A DNA stretch of 15,256 nucleotides from Caviibacter sp963550915 (GCA_963550915.1 CAUVEB010000009.1:1-15256), one strand, 5' to 3'. Positions 8,601 through 14,970 are shown, counted from the stretch's first letter. Notes: generated by a model not told the origin, from the letters alone. Numbers and translations: made by a program.

Positions 8601-8732
8601 TTTTAAAATTTCACCATACTCTTCACGTCCATAAGTATAGTCATCATTTTTTAAATATTTCTTAGCTAAATCATCGTAAAATAGTTTAATTTCTTCATCT
8701 AATATTTCGTTTTCATATTTTTTAATGAGCAT
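5640..8732 (-). CDS. PAAR-like (DUF4280) spike-tip protein with C-terminal CHAP/TIGR02594-like peptidoglycan hydrolase
   Basis: A 1030-aa protein, probably a polymorphic effector loaded on the tip of a contractile injection spike. Residues 20-170 recall the lysozyme-like module often found in such proteins (Ile-Gly-Arg-Tyr at 47-50; TPAGILIAAH at 144-153), but I see no clear catalytic Glu motif there. Residues 200-640 are very Lys/Glu/Asn-rich, with probable helical or coiled segments. Residues 641-737 match the PAAR-like DUF4280 domain: Cys644 and Cys651, KPVATIYDN at 672-680, Cys688 and Cys694, ILVGNSPAL at 707-715, and Cys721-Asn-Cys723 followed by Leu-Gly-Gly. Residues 905-1030 resemble the CHAP-type TIGR02594 amidase family: TPWCASFVN with Cys937, Gly-His989, and GGNQ with Asn1007, a plausible Cys-His-Asn site. 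There is no signal peptide, which suits delivery by a spike. The start is preceded by AGGTG (8742-8738), which overlaps the stop of the VgrG-like gene. Domain assignments are from recognised motifs; the target is inferred. Confidence 0.8.
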   Translation of the reverse strand: MLIKKYENEILDEEIKLFYDDLAKKYLKNDDYTYGREEYGEILKNEIGRYLLNTDNIKIIDPLLNLSFLLHTEEGHIKQDELVINYHKNVLIKELKELMVIYLNEDFDISNIAYTDGAKIIAKEEIAKNLKDEKYKMSNLIKVTPAGILIAAHIFGVRKVKKLFNKEKNYVKNGLPVSYFIDSKEYDISFLTGKLKDEKVVPRVKEKDKKDIDIGDKFVGQNNKGILEQLKKLAKNNDLIKMLLEQIKSKNKKEIPEHVENFLKERSKNPNDKNTNSYMAKTNENLIKKLNEKFEKEYENKKYDEYFEDTTNSKIEDEDRKAFNEVLRAKEKFEPKSIIEQKDFDRYRDIVRKKLNLFEYIYDECMKAQDPLVKLENLLSFFTCKYEDDNKMSTARKLTVKFFASKLKNYFINKINDKTGFNIPKENFDVIGSNPLMDIDDIRFHIRDLSLSEHVKTKEYKFLQMFKNEDLVKRSFELNKNGKRVYKRARRYLDNLQLELIIKIVRLNKKEIDGHSNRNTNIVSNYISFLDELLNGLSYDNYKWFTKVKKEFNITNLVISLLKTDVSYKEESLMYISELMYDKSYDKYTNNQNFSNDKNEIKKIFRTKDSIEYNMRLRNSYNISSFYLCFYEDKSNENSDNFVCHDAKLNCTLSPDISTLIVANSKQMIENKPVATIYDNNIVPFKTCSVNKACIAKLGTWKKKGNILVGNSPALLSGSTCNCSLGGIVSIVSSGQSKTNIQKIEQRKSNRIFKVDDYKSIDILYEFTKNNYFSSFSFMIYSSITNVYNLDKYYVLKIKRLLKPKIDEKNLCADKVIPVVDTSISSIINVYNMGKIIKGYYLGKLTNRISKDRYINIGIDLSRIKDFRKFFNKAKKQLDVIYTPYKMQKNNEDNPYWMKKVFEEYNKHYKGEDLKIAVRKYHKYGGGINADISTPWCASFVNYILDTGLKSPSSQCFYTSRGKMYFNKIDNAKYGAILVLRNKDKITGHCTFILSEDENGYYCIGGNQANRIKKSYYIKNEKVYGIFWPK

Positions 8733-8740
8733 AATTTCAC

Positions 8741-9214
8741 CTAATTATTATGTATTTTTATAGCTTTTAAAAGTATATTTTTCTTACTATTTATTTCAAT
8801 ATCACCAAATTTTGATACTTGTAATATTTTTTTAGCGTATGCATTTAATTCATCATTTACTTGAATTTTAATATTTTGACCACATACAATATTTAAATCT
8901 TTTTTAGTTTGAAGTATCATACTATTGCTATCAAATAGTAACTTTGTTTTATCTAATTCAATAGAAATGTTTTCAGTTGTAAAATTTCTTTTATTATAGT
9001 CACAAAATCTTGCACTCTCTTCATTTTCTATGCAAAATCCAATTTTTACATCATCTTCATTATTAGTGGGAAAATATACATCAACATTATCATTTATTTC
9101 AGGAGCAGGAAAAAATCCTGTATTTGTTTTAGAATAAAAAGTTGTAAAAGCTATTATCTTTTTATTACTGCTTTCATCTTTTTTACCAAGTGCATTTGAA
9201 AAATCAACTTTCAT
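8741..9214 (-). CDS. C-terminal part of VgrG-like spike (OB fold and beta-helix), downstream of an in-frame stop
   Basis: From its first ATG this frame encodes 157 aa. The segment TGFFPAPEINDNVDVYFP corresponds to the gp5/VgrG OB-fold signature (a Pro-Glu followed by Asp-x-Val-x-Val-x-Phe). Residues about 80-157 are short repeating beta-strands with Asn/Lys turns (ISIEL, MILQTKKDLNI, NIKIQV, DIEINSKKNILLKAIKI), the pattern of the gp5/VgrG triple-stranded beta-helix. The ATG at 9214 has no Shine-Dalgarno sequence. The frame is open upstream for 27 more codons, which encode the first strands of the OB fold (VQGLHINARVVEVV). I therefore read this as the second half of one gene starting at 9988, cut by a TAA at 9298-9296, rather than as an independent gene. 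As an isolated polypeptide the OB fold would be incomplete. Confidence 0.7.
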   Translation of the reverse strand: MKVDFSNALGKKDESSNKKIIAFTTFYSKTNTGFFPAPEINDNVDVYFPTNNEDDVKIGFCIENEESARFCDYNKRNFTTENISIELDKTKLLFDSNSMILQTKKDLNIVCGQNIKIQVNDELNAYAKKILQVSKFGDIEINSKKNILLKAIKIHNN

Positions 9215-9298
9215 CTTAGCAATATTATTTTCTGAAACTACTTCTACTACTCTTGCATTTATATGAAGTCCTTGGACTTTACTAATATACTTATATTA
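9215..9298 (-). other. In-frame TAA and 27 open codons joining the two VgrG-like halves
   Basis: The stop codon TAA is at 9298-9296. Reading on in the same frame gives 27 sense codons (YKYISKVQGLHINARVVEV and eight more residues) that enter the downstream frame at its Met codon (9214). The linker sequence fits the normal VgrG transition from the gp27-like part to the OB fold. The TAA directly follows a run of eight T. Slippage on that run would move the ribosome to frames that stop within three to thirteen codons, so only readthrough, suppression or reversion of the stop would make the full protein. Confidence 0.8.
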
Positions 9299-9988
9299 AA
9301 AAAAATATTCACTAGAACACCATATTTTAGTAAAAAATATATTCTTCTTAAAATCAATTTCTGTTCTACTTACATATTTGCCATTTAATATGTCTCCTGT
9401 AATATATGTTTTATCTTTTATTAAATATATGTCTTGTCTTGATACTTCATTTTCAACATTACCACTATACATGACATTTTCAAGTTTTGAACTAATTAAA
9501 TTTTGCATTCCAAACAAAATGATTCCCTCATAAGTAACATACACTATTTCATTTATATCTGCTAAAATTCTCAGTATAAATTCATAATCAGTTTCATTAT
9601 ATTGAACATACATTCTATTTATTTTTTTATTTAAATTCTTTGAAATATAGTAATTTAGCTTATATTCACCCATTATATCTTTTATTATTTTCTCATATGT
9701 TGTATCTGCATCTTGATATATTCTAAACATATTTTTTATATCAAGCTCATATGTAGCCGAATAAGAAATTATGCTTATATCTTCTTCATTCATATTCTCA
9801 AACAAAATAATTCTACCTTTAAATATTTTTTTATCTGTTATTATTTCTATATTTTTATTAAACATATTAAAAGGATTTTTTAATTTTAAATTTAAAATAA
9901 GTTTAGTATGTGTATTAAAATTACTTACTATATTTAAGTCTTGTACCTTATAGGCTAAAAGTTCATTATTATCTACTAATATTTTCAT
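9296..9988 (-). CDS. N-terminal part of VgrG-like spike (phage late control D / gp27-like)
   Basis: 230 aa from ATG 9988 to the TAA at 9298. This start is chosen because it makes an ATGA overlap with the stop of the gene upstream (9987-9985), as at the two other junctions of this operon; an ATG at 10000 in the same frame is possible. Residues 20-85 have the strand pattern of the first gp27-like barrel. Residues 128-147 (QYNETDYEFILRILADI and neighbours) match the strongly conserved VgrG/gpD block 'Qy.EsDy.Fi.Rl...'. The product is normally the hub of a trimeric spike sitting on the inner tube of a T6SS, phage tail or eCIS. The OB and beta-helix parts are encoded in the same frame after the stop; with them the protein would be 415 codons. 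By itself it would be a headless hub. Confidence 0.75.
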   Translation of the reverse strand: MKILVDNNELLAYKVQDLNIVSNFNTHTKLILNLKLKNPFNMFNKNIEIITDKKIFKGRIILFENMNEEDISIISYSATYELDIKNMFRIYQDADTTYEKIIKDIMGEYKLNYYISKNLNKKINRMYVQYNETDYEFILRILADINEIVYVTYEGIILFGMQNLISSKLENVMYSGNVENEVSRQDIYLIKDKTYITGDILNGKYVSRTEIDFKKNIFFTKIWCSSEYFF

Positions 9989-10332
9989 ATTTGCACCCAT
10001 ATTTCTTTTTCAAGTCCTAAAAATCCTTGTTTTAAAACTAAATTTAATACACCTATACCATCATGATACATATTTTTTAAACTATAGATATACAGTTTAG
10101 GAATCTTGTAACTTATCTCATCGATTTTTAAAACTGCTTCAAAGTATTTATCTTTTTTAGAAAATATGTTTTTTATTAAAGGCATTTCATAAATATCAGC
10201 TGTTATTTCTACTTCTACCCTATTTTTATCATTTGTAAGTGTATCATCTCCTAATTGAAATAAATTTATCTTAATCTCTTTTATATTATCGTGTTTTATT
10301 TCTATATCATCTAATTTTGCATAATATTTCAT
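9985..10332 (-). CDS. Small protein C of the injection-tip operon, possibly tube-like; function unknown
   Basis: 115 aa from ATG 10332. This start has a GGGAG site five bases upstream and overlaps the previous stop as ATGA; an in-frame ATG at 10356 would overlap the upstream gene by 28 bases and is less likely. There is no signal peptide or membrane segment. The sequence is mostly alternating beta-strand-like stretches, with a central IKINLFQLGDDTLTND...VEVEITADI segment that loosely recalls the strand-loop-strand layout of Hcp/TssD tube proteins. I do not recognise a diagnostic family motif. Lying immediately upstream of a VgrG-like gene, it could be a tube or tube-to-spike adaptor subunit. 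That idea rests on position, size and strand pattern only. Confidence 0.65.
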   Translation of the reverse strand: MKYYAKLDDIEIKHDNIKEIKINLFQLGDDTLTNDKNRVEVEITADIYEMPLIKNIFSKKDKYFEAVLKIDEISYKIPKLYIYSLKNMYHDGIGVLNLVLKQGFLGLEKEIWVQI

Positions 10333-10904
10333 AACAACTCCCAACTGTCTAAACAACTTATTTCTTTAATATCAAGAATTAAAAAATGTGTGAAAACATA
10401 TTCTACTTCAATGTTAAAGTATATAAAGTTTGTAATTAATTTTTTCATTTTATTTTCATTCTCATTATTTCTTTCATAATCAAGATAAATTAAAAATTTA
10501 TCATCTTTTTTATATATTATCGAATTAAAAAATATCTCTTTTAAAGCATTTTTAAATAGGTAAAAATAATCTTTTGTATATCTTAGCTTGTATCTATATT
10601 TCCTAATCACATAATCCTCATCATATTCAGCCTTATTATCTGTAATATAGCTAAACGGACTAATTAAAAAAGTAAATTCTATTTTAGATAGTATTAATAT
10701 ATAGTTTTTTATAATCTCTTCTGAAATAATATTATTTTCATCTATGCCAAACATGGGTAAATTTACATAAAAGTTTTGATTGTCACTTGAATTTAAAGAA
10801 TTTGAACTTAAAATTAAATATGGATTGTATTCATCAAAAAAAATATTAAAATCTCTTTTTAAAAGCTGTAAATACCATAGATAAGGATAAAATTTAACAC
10901 TCAT
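10329..10904 (-). CDS. Unknown protein B of the injection-tip operon
   Basis: A 191-aa protein that I do not recognise. It is unusually rich in Phe, Tyr, Ile, Asn and Lys (for example FYPYLWYLQLL at 5-15 and YRYKLRYTKDYFYLF near 103-117) and has no signal peptide. The hydrophobic stretches are broken by charged residues, so a soluble protein is more likely than a membrane one. It overlaps its upstream neighbour at ATGA (10904-10901) and its downstream neighbour at ATGA (10332-10329), so it is almost certainly translated with them. By analogy with phage and T6SS tip operons it may be a baseplate or adaptor component, but nothing in the sequence proves it. Confidence 0.65.
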   Translation of the reverse strand: MSVKFYPYLWYLQLLKRDFNIFFDEYNPYLILSSNSLNSSDNQNFYVNLPMFGIDENNIISEEIIKNYILILSKIEFTFLISPFSYITDNKAEYDEDYVIRKYRYKLRYTKDYFYLFKNALKEIFFNSIIYKKDDKFLIYLDYERNNENENKMKKLITNFIYFNIEVEYVFTHFLILDIKEISCLDSWELL

Positions 10905-11992
10905 ACTACTACCCTTAAATAATATTCTGTTATACTTAATTTAAGAAGATTTATAGCGTGAAATAGATCATCATAACTATTAAATTTATCTATGTATAAA
11001 TAAAGAGAACCATTTGTATATTTATATATCTGCTTATCATAATCCGGTATTATTAGATAAGAATTATTATTATCTTCTTTTTTTATTTCTCTTAACTTAA
11101 TATTATATGACTTATCAAGAAACTTATTTATAGTATCTATACTAAAAACTTTAAATATTTTTGTTGGTATACTTTTTGAATATTTTATGTCGTATCTTAA
11201 ATCAAAATTTAAAATATTATATATATCAAAAACATATAAATTATCATATCTTGAATAAACCTCTATTTTATTATCATATATACAAACATCATCAATTTTA
11301 CTGCTGTTCTCATCTATTAGATAGTCTTCATTTTCACTTTTATCAAGTGTATATCTGTATACTATACTTTTATCTACTCTTGAAAGTTCTTTATTAAATA
11401 ATTTTGGTTCAAAAGATACATTCCAATATATTTTTTTATTTAAATAAATATTACTATCAAGATGATACTCTAATTTCAAATCACAAAAAGCAATATCTGA
11501 TATTAAACTAATATCATCTATATACTCTAAAACTTCAATTCTATACATTTTGTTTATATATCTCTTATCAATACTATACCAAACTAAATTACTATTTAAA
11601 AATGAATTATATAGACTACTTATTTTCTCATCATATCGATTATCTTTTGTAAATTTATACTTAAATCTATATACTTCATTTGAAAGTATAAATTCACCTA
11701 TATATACTTTATCTTCTATATCAAGTAGGTTATAGTAATCGATATCAATATATACACTATCAAGATATTTTGAGTTTTGACTAATATTATCTTCTTCAAT
11801 CATTTCCTTTAAAAAATAGTCATATTTTATCGAAATATCTTTATCTAATACGCATGTATATATACAAGGACTTGTCTTATTCACATTTAATAAATCATGT
11901 GATAATTTATTAAATCCATTTGATATTGTTTTCTCTATCTTTTTTTCAAATAAACTTGTGTGTTCTAAAAATGTTTTCTTATCAATATCCAT
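10901..11992 (-). CDS. Unknown protein A, first gene of the injection-tip operon
   Basis: A 363-aa protein not recognised as any named family. Residues 1-40 are helical and charged. The remainder is rich in Asp, Tyr, Ile, Asn and Lys with many short alternating strands (for example YLDSVYIDIDYYNLLDIED near 75-95 and RYDNLYVFDIYNILNFDLRY near 248-267), suggesting a mainly beta, soluble structural protein. It has no signal peptide and no transmembrane helix. The ATG follows a strong GAGGAG site at 12003-11998 with five-base spacing, the best ribosome site in the operon. Its stop overlaps the next start (ATGA). Being first in the unit, it may be a baseplate-like or chaperone component of the same device; this is guilt by association only. 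Confidence 0.65.
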   Translation of the reverse strand: MDIDKKTFLEHTSLFEKKIEKTISNGFNKLSHDLLNVNKTSPCIYTCVLDKDISIKYDYFLKEMIEEDNISQNSKYLDSVYIDIDYYNLLDIEDKVYIGEFILSNEVYRFKYKFTKDNRYDEKISSLYNSFLNSNLVWYSIDKRYINKMYRIEVLEYIDDISLISDIAFCDLKLEYHLDSNIYLNKKIYWNVSFEPKLFNKELSRVDKSIVYRYTLDKSENEDYLIDENSSKIDDVCIYDNKIEVYSRYDNLYVFDIYNILNFDLRYDIKYSKSIPTKIFKVFSIDTINKFLDKSYNIKLREIKKEDNNNSYLIIPDYDKQIYKYTNGSLYLYIDKFNSYDDLFHAINLLKLSITEYYLRVVV

Positions 11993-12176
11993 AAATGCTC
12001 CTCTAAAATTTATGATAACTTAAATATATATCAAAATATTAAATTTGATAATTATTTTTTTATTCTTATACTTAAAATATTTTTAGTTAAATAACAAAAA
12101 AATTTCTAATAATAGTATTAAATTTATTATAATTATTTTTCTTATTTTAGTTTTATATATATTATTTTATATAAAC
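11993..12176. other. AT-rich leader and promoter region of the injection-tip operon
   Basis: About 180 bases that must hold the promoter of the minus-strand operon, because the nrdDG terminator lies immediately upstream. Several TATAAT-like hexamers occur on the minus strand (the best is TATAAT at 12131-12126), but none has a convincing -35 at the right distance, so I do not fix one. No operator-like inverted repeat is obvious. Confidence 0.4.
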
Positions 12177-12217
12177 AAAAAAAAGAACTATAACCTTTAA
12201 TTTTAAGATTATAGCTC
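12177..12217 (-). terminator. Terminator of nrdDG
   Basis: On the minus strand 12217-12205 pairs with 12197-12185 (13 bp including two G-U pairs) around a 7-nt loop, followed by eight T (the complement of A 12184-12177). It begins 10 bases after the nrdG stop codon. As plus-strand DNA two of the pairs become A-C mismatches, so it is oriented for minus-strand RNA. Confidence 0.9.
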
Positions 12218-12226
12218 CTTTTCATA

Positions 12227-12775
12227 CTATATTTTTACATATTTATCTATTTCTTCTTGTTCTAAAGCCCAAACTATATTGCCGCTTTGTTCTGTTTTTC
12301 TTAAATCTATAACTCTTTGATTTGCAGAACCTCTAAATTTTAGCTTTAAATCTAATAATTCTAATATAAATTTACCGTCAACTAAAACATCTACTTCATC
12401 TAATATTTTCCTTGTATACGGTAATTTTTTACACATATAATCAATAACATATTCATAAGTAAATCCTGTATAACACCATATTGTCTTATATGGTATTTCT
12501 TTTTTTACTTCTTTTACAAGTTTGTATACCCATTCTTGATTTTTAGGGTCAAGTGGTTCTCCGCCAAGCAATGTTAAGCCCATAATAAAATCTCTTTTTA
12601 GTAATTCTATTATTTCTTTGATATGTTCATTTGTAAATTCTTGTCCTGAATCAAATCTCCATATTTCTTCATTAAAACACCCTTTACAAGCATGTCTACA
12701 TCCACTAACAAATAGTGAAGTTCTAATTCCAGGACCATTTGCAACATCAAATGGTTTTATTATTGCATAATTCAT
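12227..12775 (-). CDS. nrdG: Anaerobic ribonucleotide reductase activating protein (radical SAM)
   Basis: A 182-aa protein. It generates the glycyl radical on NrdD by reductive cleavage of S-adenosylmethionine. The CX3CX2C cluster motif is Cys26, Cys30, Cys33 (SGCRHACKGCF), preceded by the NrdG-typical GPGIRTSLFV at 14-23. GGEPL in the middle of the chain is the SAM-binding Gly-Gly-Glu motif. Length is normal for the family. It follows nrdD by nine bases; its AGAGG site (12785-12781) touches the nrdD stop, so the two form one transcription unit ending at the terminator 12177-12217. Short radical SAM activases of pyruvate formate-lyase look similar, but adjacency to nrdD settles the assignment. 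Confidence 0.95.
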   Translation of the reverse strand: MNYAIIKPFDVANGPGIRTSLFVSGCRHACKGCFNEEIWRFDSGQEFTNEHIKEIIELLKRDFIMGLTLLGGEPLDPKNQEWVYKLVKEVKKEIPYKTIWCYTGFTYEYVIDYMCKKLPYTRKILDEVDVLVDGKFILELLDLKLKFRGSANQRVIDLRKTEQSGNIVWALEQEEIDKYVKI

Positions 12776-12784
12776 ATTTACCTC

Positions 12785-14911
12785 TTATAAATGTAAAACT
12801 CTTTTTGAAATCTCCTTAGTTTTTCCTTCATTCCAGAAGTTTTCGCCTAAATATCCACAAGTTCTTCTTGTAACATTCATCTTATTATGATCTTTATTAT
12901 GACATTGAGGGCATTCCCACTCTCCGTCACTGTTTATAATAATCTCTTCATCAAATGCACAAACATGACAGAAGTCTGATTTTGTATTAAATTCTGCATA
13001 TTGTATATGGTCATACATAAATTTAACAACTTCTTCTATCGCATCTAAATTTTTTGTTAAGTTTGGTATTTCTACATATGAGATAGCTCCACCTGATGAT
13101 ATAGCTTGGAATTGAGATTCAAATAAAAATTTACTCATTGCATCAATGTCTTCTCTAACATCTACATGGTATGAATTTGTATAGTATCCTTTATCTGTAA
13201 TATCTTTAATTTCACCAAATCTCTTTTTATCTATTTTTGCAAATCTATAACATAATGATTCAGCCGGTGTTCCATAAAGTCCAAATCCTATACCTGTTTC
13301 TTCTTTCCAAATATCACACATTTCACGCATCTTATTCATTATCTTAAGTGCAAATTTTTGACCTTCTTCTGTTGTGTGTGATACACCTTTAACAAGTTTT
13401 GTAGCTTCGTATATACCTATATATCCAAGTGAGATAGTTGAATATCCATTTTCTAAATATTTATCTATTTTTTCACCTTTTTTAAGTCTTGCAATTGCAC
13501 CATATTGCCAGTGTATTGGACTTATATCTGATAATGTACCTTTTAATCTGTTGTGTCTTGCCATAAGACCTTCATAACATAAGTTTAATCTTTCTTCAAG
13601 TAATTCAAAGTATTTATCTTCATCTTGACCTGATAAAATTCCTATTTGAGCTAAGTTTAAGCTTACAACACCTTGATTAAATCTTCCCTCAAACTTATAT
13701 TCTCCATTTTCATCTTGATATGTTGATAAAAAGCTTCTGCAACCCATAGGTGAGAATACATTTCCTTCATAATTTTCACGCATTTTCTTTGCACTAATAT
13801 AGTCAGGATACATTCTCTTTGAAGAACATTTAACTGCTAATTTAGTAATATAGTCGTATTTTCCACCTTTTAATGCGTTCATTTCATCTAATACATATAC
13901 AAGTTTAGGGAATGCTGGTGTAACATATACACCTTTTTCATTTTTTATACCTTCATATCTTTGTTTTAATATTTCTTCGATTATAAGGGCAACTTCATCA
14001 ATATATGGATCATCTTCTCTTAGTTGTAAGAAAAGTGTAACAAATGGACTTTGACCGTTTGTTGTCATAAGTGTATTAATTTGATATTGTATAGTTTGAA
14101 CTCCTGACTTAAGTTCATCATTTACTCTTTCGTCAACTATACTTTTTATTACATCTTCACTAATTTTATCACCAAATTTTTCAACTACTGACTTATAGTA
14201 TTTTTCTCTACTCTTTCTTAAATATTTACCAAGATGTCTTACATCAACTGATTGACCACCATATTGGCTACTTGCTACAGCTGCTATTATTTGTGTTAAT
14301 ATAGTACATGCTACTTGAAAGCTCTTAGGTGATTCAATAAGTTTACCATTCATAACTGTTCCATTATCTAACATATCTTGAATATTAATTAAACAACAGT
14401 TAAATATTGGTTGTAAGAAGTAGTCCATATCATGAAAATGAAGTACTCCGTCATCATGTGCTTTTCTTAATTTTTCAGGAAGTAACACTCTTCTACTTAA
14501 GTCTTTTGAAACTTCACCTGCTATTAAATCTCTTTGTGTTGATGCAACAGATGCATTTTTGTTTGAGTTTTCTTCTCCAACTTCCTTATTTGAGTTTTGT
14601 ATTAAGCTTAATATTGAATCATCAGTAGTATTAGCTTTTCTAACTAATGCTCTTGTATATCTATATATTATATACTTTTTAGCAAGCTCATACTTATTAT
14701 CTTCCATTAATTTAAATTCAATGAAATCTTGTATTTCTTCAACACTCATTTTGTTTTTTTGATTTTGTTCTATTTCGCTTAATATTTCTTGAATTTTTTC
14801 ATTTGAAACTCTTTCGTTTTCAGTGACTTCCATGTTTGCCTTATTTATAGCATTAATTATTTTAGTATTGTCATACTCAACTTCTCTTCCATCACGTTTA
14901 ATTACAATCAT
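12785..14911 (-). CDS. nrdD: Anaerobic (class III) ribonucleoside-triphosphate reductase
   Basis: A 708-aa protein that reduces ribonucleoside triphosphates to deoxyribonucleotides without oxygen. Residues 1-95 form an ATP-cone regulatory domain (MIVIKRDGREVEYDNTKI). The catalytic barrel begins before LHFHDMDYF and contains SQYGGQSVDVRHL and the PFVTLFL strand block. Near the C-terminus Cys648, Cys651, Cys667 and Cys670 form the zinc site. The radical glycine is Gly686, in RRTCGYLG, 22 residues from the end. Length and order of blocks are normal and no defect is seen. The ATG is preceded by GGGAG. Control is visible as tandem NrdR boxes over the promoter. Together with nrdG it implies DNA precursor synthesis under anaerobic conditions. 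Confidence 0.97.
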   Translation of the reverse strand: MIVIKRDGREVEYDNTKIINAINKANMEVTENERVSNEKIQEILSEIEQNQKNKMSVEEIQDFIEFKLMEDNKYELAKKYIIYRYTRALVRKANTTDDSILSLIQNSNKEVGEENSNKNASVASTQRDLIAGEVSKDLSRRVLLPEKLRKAHDDGVLHFHDMDYFLQPIFNCCLINIQDMLDNGTVMNGKLIESPKSFQVACTILTQIIAAVASSQYGGQSVDVRHLGKYLRKSREKYYKSVVEKFGDKISEDVIKSIVDERVNDELKSGVQTIQYQINTLMTTNGQSPFVTLFLQLREDDPYIDEVALIIEEILKQRYEGIKNEKGVYVTPAFPKLVYVLDEMNALKGGKYDYITKLAVKCSSKRMYPDYISAKKMRENYEGNVFSPMGCRSFLSTYQDENGEYKFEGRFNQGVVSLNLAQIGILSGQDEDKYFELLEERLNLCYEGLMARHNRLKGTLSDISPIHWQYGAIARLKKGEKIDKYLENGYSTISLGYIGIYEATKLVKGVSHTTEEGQKFALKIMNKMREMCDIWKEETGIGFGLYGTPAESLCYRFAKIDKKRFGEIKDITDKGYYTNSYHVDVREDIDAMSKFLFESQFQAISSGGAISYVEIPNLTKNLDAIEEVVKFMYDHIQYAEFNTKSDFCHVCAFDEEIIINSDGEWECPQCHNKDHNKMNVTRRTCGYLGENFWNEGKTKEISKRVLHL

Positions 14912-14938
14912 GTTTATTCTCCCATTTTTTGATAATTT

Positions 14939-14954
14939 ATACTATATATAGTAT
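14939..14954 (-). promoter_or_regulatory. NrdR box 1 (proximal)
   Basis: ATACTATATATAGTAT is a perfect 16-bp palindrome of the NrdR-box type (core ACTATATATAGT). It lies in the nrdD leader, 32 bp (three helical turns) from the second box, the usual spacing for the ATP/dATP-sensing repressor NrdR. Confidence 0.85.
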
Positions 14955-14970
14955 TATTTTGTTTTTAAAT

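Noticed and set aside
9296..9305. Programmed frameshift on the T8 run in the VgrG-like gene
   Set aside because: Both shifted frames reach stops after 2-13 codons, whereas the downstream domain is in the original frame, so slippage cannot join the halves.
9989..10000. Start of the VgrG-like gene at ATG 10000
   Set aside because: It is possible, but ATG 9988 forms the ATGA overlap seen at the two preceding junctions and gives the usual spike N-terminus; neither has a strong ribosome site.
5640..11992. Operon as part of a complete prophage
   Set aside because: No terminase, portal, capsid, integrase, holin or attachment repeats are visible; both ends abut ordinary chromosomal genes with their own terminators.
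12126..12131. TATAAT as the -10 of the injection-tip operon
   Set aside because: No acceptable -35 is present 15-19 bp upstream and the region is so AT-rich that such hexamers occur by chance.
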